From Cercophora sp. LCS_1 (Eukaryota; Ascomycota; Sordariomycetes; Sordariales; Lasiosphaeriaceae): DNA of 64,000 nucleotides. A program made the translations under genes and the position numbers. The notes beneath the pieces were generated by a model. It was not told where the DNA came from and ran no database searches. It saw nothing but the letters and a program-made list of their open reading frames with translations. Location of the stretch: positions 186,001 through 250,000 of the forward strand of contig JAPZLL010000002.1 of the NCBI GenBank assembly GCA_036250225.1, read 5' to 3'. Of the stretch, positions 11,501 through 23,313 are shown in pieces (within the stretch, counting starts at the first letter, position 1; each line of letters opens with the position of its first letter).

Positions 11501-14500
11501 TGCACGACAACATTACGTCGCTGCGGGATTCCACGCCAGCGTCATCCGACGTTGATATTTCGTACGATGCACACCTGTCGTCCACCGAGTACCAGAGGAC
11601 CCCGGAGACGTCACACAGCCTCACAGTACCTGCATTACTCTCCCCCGCAAACCGCCTTAGCCAGGGTTCCGCTTGGACTGACTTTTCGTTCGGGAGCGAC
11701 GATCGCGATGCGGGGCCGGCAAGTTCCGCAGCGCACTCGCATGATCTCGACGTCCCTGAGCGGAGGTCGACGTTCAAGCTCACCCCGTCTACCGGCGACC
11801 TCAGCACTTGCGGATCGAGCATTGATGACATCCCGCACAGCCCGGAGTACTCACCGCTGGATCAGCCCAGCGCACCCCCCTCTATGCTTACCGACTCCCC
11901 GCGCGGCAAGCACCACCTCTCTGCGTTGAGCACGACCGAAAGCTTTCAGATTCCATACTCGTCGGAGAAGAAGGAAGTGCCGATTCTACCAGACCATGAG
12001 CCTCCCCCGCTTCCCGGCAGCGCGTATCAGATTGACGACCCTCTGCACGATCCAGGAACGCGGCCCAGCAGCTACCTGCACCAGGAGGATGAGCCTAGCT
12101 TGACGCAGCCCAGCCTTACCCGCACATCGACCCGCAAGTTGATCGAGTCGGAGGGATCCAGGCCCAAGCCGCAGACGCCCGAGTCACAAGCACCCCTGAC
12201 GGAGGAGCAGAAGAGGCTAAGACAGAGACAACTCGTCATCAAGGAGCTTCTCGACACGGAGGACGTCTTTGTCAGGGACATGAGCGTGGTGGAGGAGATT
12301 TACAAGGGAACGGCCGAGGCTTGTCCGAACCTGGACAGCAAGACTATCAAGCTGGTGTTCAGGAATACCGACGAGATCATCACGTTCCACACGTCGTTTC
12401 TCGCGCAGCTGAAAGAGGCGGCCGCAGGTGTTTACGCTCCCAAGGGAAGACGGTCCCCTAGTCAGGCCCCTGACCCGTCAAGAGATTCGGACTCGGTGAC
12501 GCTGGTGTCAACAAACTCTAGAGGGACCACCCAAAAGGTCGAGTTGGACGACGAGAAGGACCGGCTAACATCTCTTGGTCCAGTCTTCACCAAGAACATT
12601 GACAAGCTGAAGGCGGTGCACGAGGTCTATCTCCGCTCCAGCGACCATTCGACCAAGCGTCTTCTCGAAATTCAGCAAGACGACACGGTTGTGGTGTGGC
12701 TGAACGAGTGCAACGAGGTCGCTAAGGAGCTGACAACGGCGTGGAATCTGGACTCCCTTCTGATCAAGCCAATGCAGCGCATTACAAAGTACCCTGATAT
12801 CATCACGCACTTGCTCAAGTATACGCCGGCAGACCACCCCGACCGAGAAGCCCTCACGAGCGCCAGGGAGACCGTCATGACGGCGATTGAGGACATTAAC
12901 AAGACCAAGAAGAACTTTGAGCTTGTGGGGCAGATTGTTGGCAACAGGAAGCGCAAGGAGTCGGATGTCCGGGCTGGCTTGGCCAGGGCGTTTGGCAAGC
13001 GTGTCGATAAGCTCCAGGTGACGACCGCCAAGACGGCTGACGACGAAGAGTTCGCCAAACTGCACGAACGGTTCCAGGACGATTACCTCCGGCTTCAGGT
13101 GGTCCTCAGGGACGTCGAATATTACACGAGAACCGTTTCGACATACGTGCACGAGTTTCTCCAATACCTCTCGTCAATGGAGCTGGTCATGCGTCTACAG
13201 CCATCCAGAGACTACGCACACCTGGAGAGCAAATGGGTTCAGTTTAATGTGTCCATGAGGGATATCGAGAAGATTGCGCTGGAGAAACATGTAAGTGCCG
13301 TGTCATCTCAGATGAGTCATGTGCTGACTGGTTAGCTTTCCGATGTTCGGAAACATGTCATCGAGCCGTTTGAGCAGGTGATCAGGTGTTACGGCAACCC
13401 AACTCTTGCACTCAAAAAGCGAGCGAAGCGGCGTCTGGATTACGAGAAGCACCTGCAGCTCAAGGCAAATGGCAAGAAGGTAGACAAGACTCTAAGTGAA
13501 CTTGTCGAGCAGTATGAGGCCCTCAACGACACGCTGAAGAAAGAACTACCCAAACTCTCGGCGCTCACGGCCAACATCGGCAACATTTGCCTCGGTAAGT
13601 TTGTCAGTATTCAGGCTTCTTGGTACCACATCTGGAAGGAGAAGGTGAAGGCGCCCATTCAGGACCTGGGCCATGTTCCCGAGGTCTCTGAGATCGTCAA
13701 CACTTTCCAGAGAGAATTCCAACTCCAGGAAGAGAGGGCAGCCGCCATCGGTATTCTGAACCCTACGCTCAAGGGCAGAACGTCGCAATCGACAACCGAT
13801 GATGCTTCTTCAACGCTGTCCAAGACGCGGTCGCGCCCCAACGACCTGGTTCCCCCTCGCGGCAGGGGTCTCTCTGTCAACAGTGACCACATCCCAAGCT
13901 TGCCAACACCCGATTTTGTCAAGCGCAACAGCGGCCAGTTCAGTCTCTCGCCCACGAGTCCAGGCCACTATTACAGAGACTATTATGCTGGCATTCACAG
14001 CCACTCCCGCGGAATATCGGGCTCTCCCATTACGGCAGAGCCATCGTCAGCCTCCCGCCCAACAATGGGCATTGCTCGTCCTGGTACAGGCCGCAGCTTT
14101 GAGTCCAACAGCATGACCAGTATCCCACGACAAAGCTCCGAGTCAGCCGCCCATGCTGCGTCCCAGAATTGGCGCGACTCCAACTCGACATACAACTCGA
14201 ACTACCCAGGCCCGGAGACCAGGAGACTCTCGGGTCTGTTCCATTCAGCCCTTCCACTTCCCGATGGGCCTGAGGATCAGCGGTCGTCGAGAGCGTCAAG
14301 CAGCGAACGTCCCAACAACGGGGGCTACAATGTCTTGTGGCTGGCAGCGTCGCTCTTTGAGTTTAACATTGAGACCACGAAACACGAGGCTGGGTATCCT
14401 TATCTGACGTATCAAGCCGGAGAGGTGAGTCCCATCCCCAGAGATTGCAAGATTAGCACTAACAGCGACAGATCTTTGACGTCATCGCGGAAAAGGGCGA

Positions 14501-14585
14501 GCTATGGCTGGCAAAGAACCAGGACGATCCAAACAACGTGGTGGGCTGGATCTGGAGCAAGCACTTTGCCAAGCTGGCCGAGTAG
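8593..14585 (+). CDS. Rho/Cdc42-type guanine nucleotide exchange factor with DH, BAR and SH3 domains
   Basis: Three exons: 8593-13290, 13336-14424 and 14472-14585 (introns of 45 and 47 nt), giving 1,966 residues. The first ~1,200 residues are low-complexity, rich in Ser, Pro, Thr and Ala, and look disordered. A Dbl-homology domain follows at about 1209-1450: it opens with RQLVIKELLDTEDVFVRDM and contains LLIKPMQRITKYPDII, the conserved DH alpha-helix. A BAR-type coiled helical domain covers about 1464-1700 (ALKKRAKRRLDYEKHLQLK). After another Ser/Pro-rich stretch comes an SH3-like domain from about 1897 to the end (VLWLAASLFEF...VVGWIWSKHF), which needs both introns removed. DH followed by BAR rather than PH is the arrangement of S. 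pombe Gef1 and animal Tuba (DNMBP), which activate Cdc42 at membranes in polarity and septation. A Cdc42 target is inferred from that, not shown here. Confidence 0.9.
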
Positions 14586-15256
14586 AGTGCTTTTTACTTT
14601 ATTGTTATCAATGCAAACAGGGGGCGCGGTATTGATTTTGTCATGAGAAAGAAGGAGCAAATGAGCATGGCGTTCCGAGATTCATCTACTATCCAACGGG
14701 CACACGGCCCTTTTCTTGATCTGGCTCGGGGGACGGGAAGGCTGGGATGGAACGGCTGGGGGGTATTGTGTAATTTTAGTTGGTATTCATTGGGATTTTG
14801 AGCCGAGATCAAACGGAAAGACAGAAAAGAAGCGCTGGCTTACGGCGGGATTTGGGGGGTAGATACATTCACATGTACAGTCCTGGTGGGGATCTTGGGC
14901 TTGTTTGAGGCGAATGAAGATGTTCCAAAATCTTTCCGCAGGTCACGACAGCCCGCCCAGCCGGGTTTGCCTATCGTAACAAGACCCAAATTCTACAGGC
15001 CGCCACAGTCATGAAGTCATGCCTCAGATGCTTGGTGTTGTGCCCCACGCGCAACTACGACAGAATAAGCTTTGAACCCCAACGGGCCCACCCCCACACT
15101 ACAACACCCAATCCAGGTCCTCAGAGTGCACATCGCATCGCCAACCCGCACCATCACCATCACCAACCTCATTCCCTAGTGCTTCAAATCCGTCGGGAGC
15201 AAAATGAAAGCGTAGAGAGATCACGGGAAACTTTATGTGAGCACACATAAAAAGAT
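14586..15256. other. Intergenic, Rho GEF 3' side
   Basis: About 670 nt after the GEF stop. It should hold the GEF 3' UTR and terminator and leads into the tRNA-Ser gene. No coding signal seen. Confidence 0.5.
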
Positions 15257-15338
15257 CGACGTGGGCCTGATTCGAACAGACGCTCCCGAAGGAACAAGAT
15301 TTCTAGTCTTGCGCATTAGACCACTCTGCCACCACGCC
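15257..15338 (-). tRNA. tRNA-Ser (anticodon AGA)
   Basis: An 82-nt class II tRNA without intron. The acceptor stem GGCGTGG (15338-15332) pairs with CCACGTC near 15258-15264 with one G-T pair, and discriminator G is at 15257, as expected for serine. The A box is GTGGCAGAGTGG. The anticodon arm is CAAGA-CTAGAAA-TCTTG with AGA at 15302-15304, decoding UCU. A short variable arm (TTCC-TTCG-GGAG) and a T arm with TTCGAAT follow. Five T residues on the minus strand (15249-15253) just past the 3' end make a pol III terminator. Confidence 0.93.
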
Positions 15339-15947
15339 TTGATTGACGGAAGGATGAACGTTATTTGGTTATATGATGGTGGGATGCAGACCAGAAGGCG
15401 AGAAACTTGCGTGCCTGTGCTGGGGTTGGGGGTTGGGGGGGGGGGGGGGGGGTTTCTCGCAATGTTACGCTGCGGATGGGATCGGAGTTGAAAGGAGGTT
15501 GGAATGGGAAAGTTGAAACGAAAAGCCTGCGAGAGCGATTGGGTTGAATTTGGCATGTTTTGTCACGATCTGGCTGGACATGGCCAGATTAGGAGGCCGT
15601 AAACCAAAAATGGCCGAGGAGGGCCAGCATGCAGGCGGAAGGCCCTGGCCAATCAACTGCTTCAGCGAGCTTGCGTGCATACGGCGCGCCGGTTCGCTTG
15701 GCGGCTTTCCGTTGCATCGGGTGGTCATGGATATCTCGTCAGGGTTAGGATCTCTGAGATCGTCACAAAGCACATTCACAGCCCAGTTGGTCTAGATAGT
15801 GTCTGAGTCTTTCACTGACTCACGATGATTTGTTTCCATACTCTCCCTATAGATTTTGCAATCTAAATGAATTCACTCCTTATGTTCGCCTTGCAGTAGG
15901 GCTGTTGACCCCGCCTTGTCTCGGTTAGCCGGCAACGAGGAAGATCC
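15339..15947. other. Intergenic with an 18-G run
   Basis: About 610 nt upstream of the tRNA-Ser gene and before the rhodopsin-like relic. Its only clear feature is a run of 18 G at 15435-15452 inside a G-rich tract. No coding signal seen. Confidence 0.5.
15435..15452 (+). repeat. Homopolymer (G)18
   Basis: Eighteen consecutive G, preceded by further G-rich sequence (GGGGTTGGGGGTT). Its length may vary between isolates or be uncertain in the assembly. Confidence 0.9.
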
Positions 15948-17049
15948 ATGGGCAAGCCTCTTCTATACAAAAAGCCCAACCGTAGCTCTGGGGGTAGTGC
16001 CCCCAGAGCAAAAAGCCTAGCGGCCCCCCTTAGGAAACCCCTTTTACCTCGACACGCCCTCCAGCCGTGCAATAACCGCCAAGAGTACCGAAGAAAGTGG
16101 TTCTTCGACGCCGGGTTCAACATCGCCGTCGACTTCACTTTATATATGCTCCCAATACCGTCGCTACGGATCCTACAGATGCCAACTAGACAAAAGGTTG
16201 GGCTTTATTTCGTCTTCGCTGTGGGGTTCTTGCGACACACCTCCCCCTCTCATCTCCATCCTCGAAGACATATCATACATGCATCGGGAGCCGATCCTTG
16301 CATCCTACAGAGTCTGTATCCTCTCCATCATCAGGTTCCACGGCGACGACCGACCCGGATGGGCGGCCGGGGTACCATATACTCTGACAAGCGACCGTGA
16401 GACTTGTGTAGAAGGTATAGATGCATTCAGGAATGCAAGGGACTTGGCCCAACGTCACCGCGGCAAGTTCATCCAACAGGCGAATGCAAGCGCACGCCGG
16501 TCTGACGCCCTGCCGGTTGATGAGCCAGAGGCAGCAGAGGTACGGTAATACGGAGACTCCAGCTCTGACGATTTTGTGGACTGTGAGGAGCATGTAGCAT
16601 CCGGGGCCGTTGCTAACGAGAACATCGCCACATTCCGGCATATTGACAAAGGCCCTGCTCTTCCCCAGTATCTTTACGCCGAGGACGAAGAGCACAGCCA
16701 GGAATCTACCTCTCTTGGCCCCGTGTCACCGGCCATGAGCTTCGCGACAAGCTTGACGTCGAGCTTCAGCACACAAAGCGACGTCCGTTCTAAGCGAAAC
16801 AGGGTATCTCGAAGTCCCCCATCAGAGCCTCAGTTAAACAAGAAGCCGAGTTTGGCCAAGAGGCGGACGCGTCATAGTGCATCTCGACGGTCAGCCGTGT
16901 CACCTACCCAAGCCTCGACATCTACGGCACTCGCCGCAGAGCGACTGGCGGAAACCGATGGCAACTGGGCTTGGAGTGATGACCACCAATTGCGGTATCA
17001 TCTGAACGAAGATGGGTCATGCATCTGGGAAGACGGGACTGAGGATTAA
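15948..17049 (+). pseudogene. Relic of a fungal rhodopsin-domain (PTH11-related) integral membrane protein
   Basis: The frame from ATG 15948 reaches FFDAGFNIAVDFTLYMLPIP followed by LQMPTRQKVGLYFVFAVGF. This is the late transmembrane pair of the large fungal rhodopsin-domain family, in which NI-D-LLPIP and LQ-PRRQK-GL-FAVG are typical. About 80 nt later, in another frame, the next family block appears (VCILSIIRFHGDD). That frame is interrupted by TAA at 16546-16548 and runs on, in the same frame, to 17049 through a Ser-rich tail ending ...GSCIWEDGTED. The 80-nt break lacks a GT donor (a GC-AG intron is possible), and no earlier transmembrane helices are found upstream. The gene therefore looks truncated and broken. 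The tail could alternatively belong to a separate small gene (16576-17049). Confidence 0.5.
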
Positions 17050-18668
17050 AACCAGTGTTTTTTTTGCCATTGTGGTATCTTAGCTACCTTCAACTGCTAC
17101 TCTTTGCGCTTCCCCAACCCTCCCGCGTCATAGCAACGTGCAATGCTGTTGAACCCTGTGACAACAAACCCCCCATGGGAGGATTGACTGTCAGGAAACA
17201 CGCACGCGCGCGGGCCAAAAGAGGGCTCGTCGTGCCAGTCAACCACGGCTCGACCGATATACGGGGTGGCTGGCGGACTCGTCGTGAGGGGTCAGAGTAT
17301 GGAGCGTTGCCAGGTTGGACAGCCGCTCATGCATAGCTAGGATGCCCGTGATTGCATGAGGCTCTGCTTGCGCGACATGGCTGGTGTGAACTCTCTCAGC
17401 CTCTCGGTCCCCCATCCGACACATGGCCATGCCCAGAGGCGAATTGAACGTGGTGCAGGGCGATGTGGAGTTGCTTAGCAGCCGTTGTGTCCCAACGCAA
17501 CACCTCGATGGAAGCGGACAGATATCGAGAGGAGCAGAGTGGCGATTTGATGTTCCTGCGAATCCATCAACGCATCGTTATCAAGTGTCGAGGTCGTCCT
17601 AGCTCCCGGCTCTTGTTCCCGGCCGGCCCTCTGGCTGTGGTGCGCGAAGGTGGCCACGCCGGCCGCCTCAGATGCAACAGGCTTGATTCGTATTGTACAA
17701 AGCGGAAGGGTAGGATCCAGTCGCCAAATTCGGGGCACCTGCCGGGGCCTAGGCAGCACGCGTTCATCAAGACCCGACTAAGGGAAGCATCATTTTTGAC
17801 AACGCGGTTTTTCTGATTGATGCCGGGTGGGCCGATGTCTGTTATGGGGATGTCCGTCGTCCTTGCCTGCCAAAGTTCTGCACGTAAGTAAAGCCGCGCT
17901 CCGCTCGCTCCTGGCCGCTTTCAGCCTCAGAATCGATCAAAGCTTCGCTTTGACAATCATTTGCGGGTAGCTCGATGGTGGCGGTAACTCGACCAACATC
18001 GCTTAGGTAGGTAGCCGGTGTGGTGGGCTTACCCCCGGATTCCAAACCAATCTCCAGCTGGTGTTCAGGATTGTCCCTCATTATCCGTGTAGAAGGAGAG
18101 TCTGTGACTCGGCGCTGCAAGTTCAGATGGAATTGAACCAACCAGCCAGCCTACCTTCCGACGAAACCTTTAGGTGGTTTGACCCCACCAACCGTCAAAC
18201 TTTCTGACTTAGCTTCTTACCTTGTGTATTGATTCGCTGCTATCCCATCGTTCCCGACTCTTTCTTGGAGTTATCGACGTCTCCGTTCCACTCTCGACTC
18301 CCGACAACAATTGTCAACGCCCTCGGTCTGTTCGTTGGGACCGATCGTATCCTCCGCCGTTATTCCCTTATGCATGCTTCTTCTGATCACTCCATTCAGT
18401 TCCTATATCACTATAGTACTTGTACACTCCTCCCATCCATCCATGGCCTTTTGAACACCACCTATGATACACCATCGTATCTCATCACCTCTAGTCTCCA
18501 TCATACACGGGGGATATAATATATAAGAGAATCGCTTTCGTGTCGCGTACATGTCGCAGTATAGTGTAGTGTAGTGTAGTGTAGTGTAGATATATGCAAA
18601 GTCAGGGGGCAGTCGACAAACAAAGATAAAAATACAGTCCCAGCACCCCAGCACCATCACCCAGTCAT
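17050..18668. other. Intergenic, no gene seen
   Basis: About 1.6 kb between the rhodopsin-like relic and the 3' end of the FLC/TRP-like gene. The stretch nearest 18668 should contain the latter's 3' UTR and includes a pentanucleotide microsatellite. No open frame here looks like a protein family member. Confidence 0.5.
18562..18589 (+). repeat. Microsatellite (TAGTG)5
   Basis: Five perfect TAGTG units plus a partial sixth. It lies about 80 nt beyond the FLC-like stop codon, so probably in its 3' UTR or just past it. Confidence 0.9.
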
Positions 18669-21109
18669 CTAGTAGTTACCCCTACTTCCGGGCGGATTCC
18701 CATAGTTTGGCCGATACCCGTAACTTCCTGCATACCCACCGGGTTGGGGATATCCGCCTGGCGGTCCTGGCCTGGGTGGATATCCCCCGTTGAAACTGCC
18801 GGTGCCGTATGGACTCCCGACGGCATACCCGATTGGTCCTCCACCTAGGTTCGGCAGCGTTGGCTGCCTGTCATCACCACCCATTCCCATCGAGGCCGGA
18901 GTGGATGGCGTCAGTGGGCGGTTGTATGCAGGTCCGTTCCTTTGGGGTGCGAGCAAGGGCTTGTCACTTCCTGAAGAGTACAGCCTTTCAGGAGACGAAT
19001 CCCTTGATGGGGGAACATCCTTGGTGTCCATTGGCAGAGTCGTCTTCTCGATGGAGAAAGTGTTGGGCATGGGCGGGATCGAGTCGTCCGATGTCTTGCG
19101 GTCAAGAAGCAACGAGTTGCGGGCATCAAGTGGGGTGAGAGTGTCGCGCTGCTGCATCTTTTCCATCTCCTTTCTGCGCTTGCGATGGGGATTCTGCTTG
19201 CAGCAGGCCGAGATGGCGTTCCAGGCGATGAGAATGGCGAGGATGCCGGTGAGGGCGGATTGGACGGCGATGAGAACGACGCCCGTGACGGTCTGAGTGG
19301 TCTGGGCAATGCCGAACTGCTCGACAAAGACAAGGATGCAGCAGACGGAGAGGACACGGACAACCTGGATGGCGATGTTGATGATGTTGGAGGACTTGCG
19401 CTCGTAGGGACGGCTCCAGATGAGGAGGATCAGCATGACGCCCTCGATGATGAGCTGGGCAATCGTCTGGACCATACCGTGGCCATCGGCGGCAGCCAGG
19501 GTAACGCCTTTAGCAAACATGTAGATAATCGTGGGAACGAAAATCCACCAGTAGTCCTTGCGGTAGGACTCGTAAAAGAGGCTGTACTTGGTCCAGATGC
19601 TCTTGTCCTCGTAAAGGCCGGTGATGTCACCCTCCATCTTCCTCAGACGATGGGCGGTGCTCCAGATCTTCCAGCAGAAGAAGGCGAGGACACCAGTGAA
19701 GAGGGCGAGAGTGACACCGGCGAGGGTCTTGGCAACGTAGGAATCGCCGTGCGTGAACTGGAAGATGCAGTAAAGAACCCAGACGCCGTAAAGGAGCAGG
19801 ATCAGCGAGGTGATCGCACGGCCAATGGAGCCCCAGTAGTGCTTGCGGAAACCGGAGAGCGACTTGGGGAAGCTGCCGAAGAGAGCCCAGAACTCCAGAA
19901 TAAGCTTGACAAGCAAGATACCGACTGCAATTGCTGCAATGATGATGGCAACGATCAGGAGGACAGTCATGAAGGTGTTGGCCGAGGGAATGCTGAGTTC
20001 CTGGACGTATCCCTGGATGCCAGAGACCGCCACACGGATGGTCTCCGGGGCTCCCTCGGCAGGTGCGGTCTCCCCGGGGGCTGTGGTATTGACACTGGTC
20101 TCGATTTGACGCCTCGCCAGAAACAGAAAATCGTCGACTGCCCTCTTCACCTTGGTGGCTGCGAGGTTGGTGGTCGATCCATCAGGGTACACCAGGGTGG
20201 CGTTCCTCAGGAAGTCGGTATTCATCTCGGTCAAGTTGCCTCCAGTCGAGGCGCGAAAGTTGTCGATAGACCTCTGGAGCTGGTCCCAGGGAACCAAGCC
20301 GGTCGAGAAGCCAAAGTTCTTGGCAAAGCTGCGATAGACGGTAGGGTAGTTGACCGACATCATGCCGTTCATAGCCATGCCCTGGAACCATCCAAAAACC
20401 TCGGTGAAACTAGGGCTGATGGTGCCCATACCACCCGCCGCCGAGCTTCCTCCAACAGCGGCACTGCCACCAGCAAAGGCCGCTCCCACAGCGGTGACAC
20501 CACCCATCACCAAGGCCGCACCAGCAACGCCAGCCGCCACATACGAGACAGCCGGGACGCTGGCGGTCTTGCCGTTTGAAACGGTCGATTGAATGCAGGC
20601 AACCTGAGCACCGGTGTCCTTGACCTGAAGCTGAAGGGTCGCCATGGCCGCGATATCAGGGATCTGGAAAGCAATGGCAGGAACCAGGTCCGCAAACTGA
20701 GCGGGAATTTGCTGGGTGCCCTTGGCAGAAAAGGTACCAGCAGGAACTGTATATTGTGAGCATATCCTCCAGAAAATCAGATACAAAACGTACCTGGACA
20801 CAACTGCTTGACAAAGGTGCCCGGTGAGCAGGGATCGAAGGAGTTGGAGTAGATTTGCTGGCCGTATGCCGTGACGTTGAGAACCGCCGTAACATTCTGT
20901 ACCCTCGTGCTCGTGCCCGCCACATCGAACGTCACCGTCTTGTTGTCATTGTTGTACTTGATATTCGCCTTCTGCACCGAAACCGAGGCGTTCTGGTTGC
21001 AGCTGCTGAAGCCCGTCGTCTCGAGAATCTCCACACCCACCACGCCGTTCACCAGTGCCAGTCCCACCACCGCCGCCTTCAAAATGCCGGCCATAAGTCC
21101 CCTCGCCAT
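18669..21109 (-). CDS. Flavin-carrier / TRP-like membrane protein (FLC family)
   Basis: Two exons, 20794-21109 and 18669-20746, separated by a 47-nt intron (GTACGT...ATACAG), give 797 residues. The start is ATG 21109, followed by a signal peptide (LKAAVVGLALVNGVVGVEI). Next is the lumenal ML-like (TRP_N) domain of about 150 residues, with conserved Cys and the phrase CSPGTFVKQLCPVPAG formed across the intron. A Ser/Gly/Ala-rich segment leads to the polytopic TRP-like domain, with several hydrophobic helices (for example LLIVAIIIAAIAVGILLVKL), and then a Ser/Pro/Gly/Tyr-rich cytoplasmic tail. Yeast homologues Flc1-3 are ER/Golgi or vacuolar proteins linked to FAD transport, calcium homeostasis and wall integrity. 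Which of these applies here cannot be told from sequence. Confidence 0.9.
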
Positions 21110-23313
21110 CCCGAATTCCCTATCTCTTGAATTGGTATTGTGTTGTGTCGGCTAAATCCCAAAATTTCTTTCTTTCCTTCCTTCTCTCTCACAGATACAT
21201 GGAGTCTAGCGATTGTTATTGTTGTTGTATGATATCGGATTGGTAACACTTGGTCACAGTCGTTGTACAGTCGTACGGAATTGGTGGTCTTCGAAGCCGG
21301 TCGGAACGAGGGAAAATCACACACAAAAAAACAACAGAAAAACGAACAATCAACGTCCGGTAAAGAACACGGCCGAGGATCAACCTGGAACGAACGAAAG
21401 AGAAGACGGCAACAAGTTGCCCCTCGAAAGAGAAGAAGCTCTCGTCTTCGCTTGATGACTCTGTCAGCGAAACAAGAAAATGGGCCCTTCGACGACGAAG
21501 CACAGAAGGAAAGGAAACAAAAGAGAAGAGGCCGGTGGCGGGCGAGGGGGTGAGATACCCCCCAGCGGGTATCTGAAACGGGTGGACGTCGTCGTCAGCG
21601 AGATGCCAGCGCGTGGTGGCGGAGGAGGGGTTGACCCCGGTCTCGCCGTCCGCGCGCCGGGAGCCCTCCCTGCGGCTTGCAGCGAACAGCAATGGGCTTG
21701 CAGCGCATCTGGAATGGCTCGTGATTGGGCATCGTCCCAAAAGGGACGGGACCGAGAAGAAAAAAAAAAAGACCACGGCGATCTCCAAGCCAGTCGGTCC
21801 CTGCGGATGACAGGAGAGCAGCCGCGCTCCCGGCCAGGGAGGCCCAGACCACAGGGCCGCGCTGAAACAGTAGTGCGAAAAAGGAGGCGGCTCTGCGACC
21901 GCCCATTGGTGCGACGATTGGCTGTGGGGTCTCGAACAGCTGGCCCACACAACCTGGGCATCTTTTCTTCTGGGAGAACTCTCTCACCACATGAAACCCG
22001 CAAGACTGGACTTTGTCGAGAGATAGGAATAGAAGAAACTCACGACGAAAAGCGGCGCAGGAACCAGCCCATCCACACGCGGTTCATCCTTTTTTTGTGA
22101 TGGCAATACGAGATCTCTTTCGCAACCACTTCCCTAAAAGCCAATGCTGATGACAGCCCAACCACCCCGACCTGAATCCTCCCGCTGCAAGCCCCGCGAC
22201 CTCACAGCTGAAAAACGCAAGTGACCTCCTGTTTTGAGCATCAACCCCCCTGCGTCAAGAACCAAATCCAGACGAAAACCTGGACGGCGGTTCCTGCCCC
22301 CTCTCCAACCCACCCCGAAGCATCAAGTGCATCAGAATCATGCGAAGCCGATCAACCCGCCCGCCGGCAAGGACCGCCAAGGGGTGTGTGCTCTTTGCGT
22401 GCAGGCGAGACGCCACCATCCTAGCCCAGCCCAGCCCAGCCCATTGTTTCTCGAACCGCCATCGAAGACATCCCCGATGTCGTAGTAGTAGGATTCATGA
22501 TTTGAACATCAACAACATGCCTCGATCCATTCTGCGGACATCAGTGAGTGGATATCAGTGACCAACTCAACCCAAGACCCATCACTCAGCCTCTCGCGTC
22601 CTGTCCCCATCACCCCCCACTCGCTATCTCGCCCCGTTCCAAGGGTCGTGGATCTGGAGATCACCTCCTCGGCATGACATCGCCAATATGCACCAGGACC
22701 GAAAACCATGCTACCATCTTTAGCACTCAAGAGCCACACCTAGACACACCCCAGCTCCCATGGTAACTACCTAGCTGTCTCCCGGGAAGACTCCAAGCGA
22801 TGCGCTCGCGGCCCACTTTATGTACAAGTGACCTGCTTCGATTGCGCTGGCCGCCGCAGCACTCGATGTCGTGTTTAGAATCTACGGGGTAGATAAAGTT
22901 CACAGCATGACACTGTCGTCGCTCCGGCCACGGAGCAACACCAGCAATCAGTATTTCGGCCCAAGTGCCGCCACTCGTCCGATGCGCGATGGAGTCGGCA
23001 CAGCCACGACCCATGTCGAAGCCCCAGGGTTCCATACCAAGGTGCGACAAGCACACACTCACATGTCAGCGACATTCACATTGTCGACACTCAGTCCAAT
23101 GAACATCAACGCTTCAATTCTCTGTATCATGTCCGACCGTAGATTCATTTCGTATCTCATAGTAAAAACGCCCATCCCCCGACAAAGGGAATAAGAAGAA
23201 CACCTGTTTTCAAGAACCCGAGCTACCTAATAACCAAAAAATGGGTATACACCTTGATGACGCAAATGATACCATATCACACATTGCCGCAAAACACAGT
23301 CGGGTATCAACAA
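21110..23313. other. Long upstream region of the FLC-like gene
   Basis: About 2.2 kb between the FLC-like start codon and the 3' end of the C2H2 gene. A 244-codon open stretch (21216-21950, minus) gives a biased translation without domain features and is best read as leader or promoter DNA. The part nearest 23313 should hold the 3' UTR of the zinc-finger gene. No RNA gene recognised. Confidence 0.5.

Noticed and set aside
19185..20579. 464-codon open frame antisense to the FLC-like gene
   Set aside because: Mirror of a GC-biased coding exon; Gly/Asp/Glu/Ala-rich with no domain.
21216..21950. 244-codon open frame on the minus strand upstream of the FLC-like gene
   Set aside because: Biased, partly low-complexity translation with homopolymer Phe from a poly-A run; fits leader or promoter DNA better than a protein.
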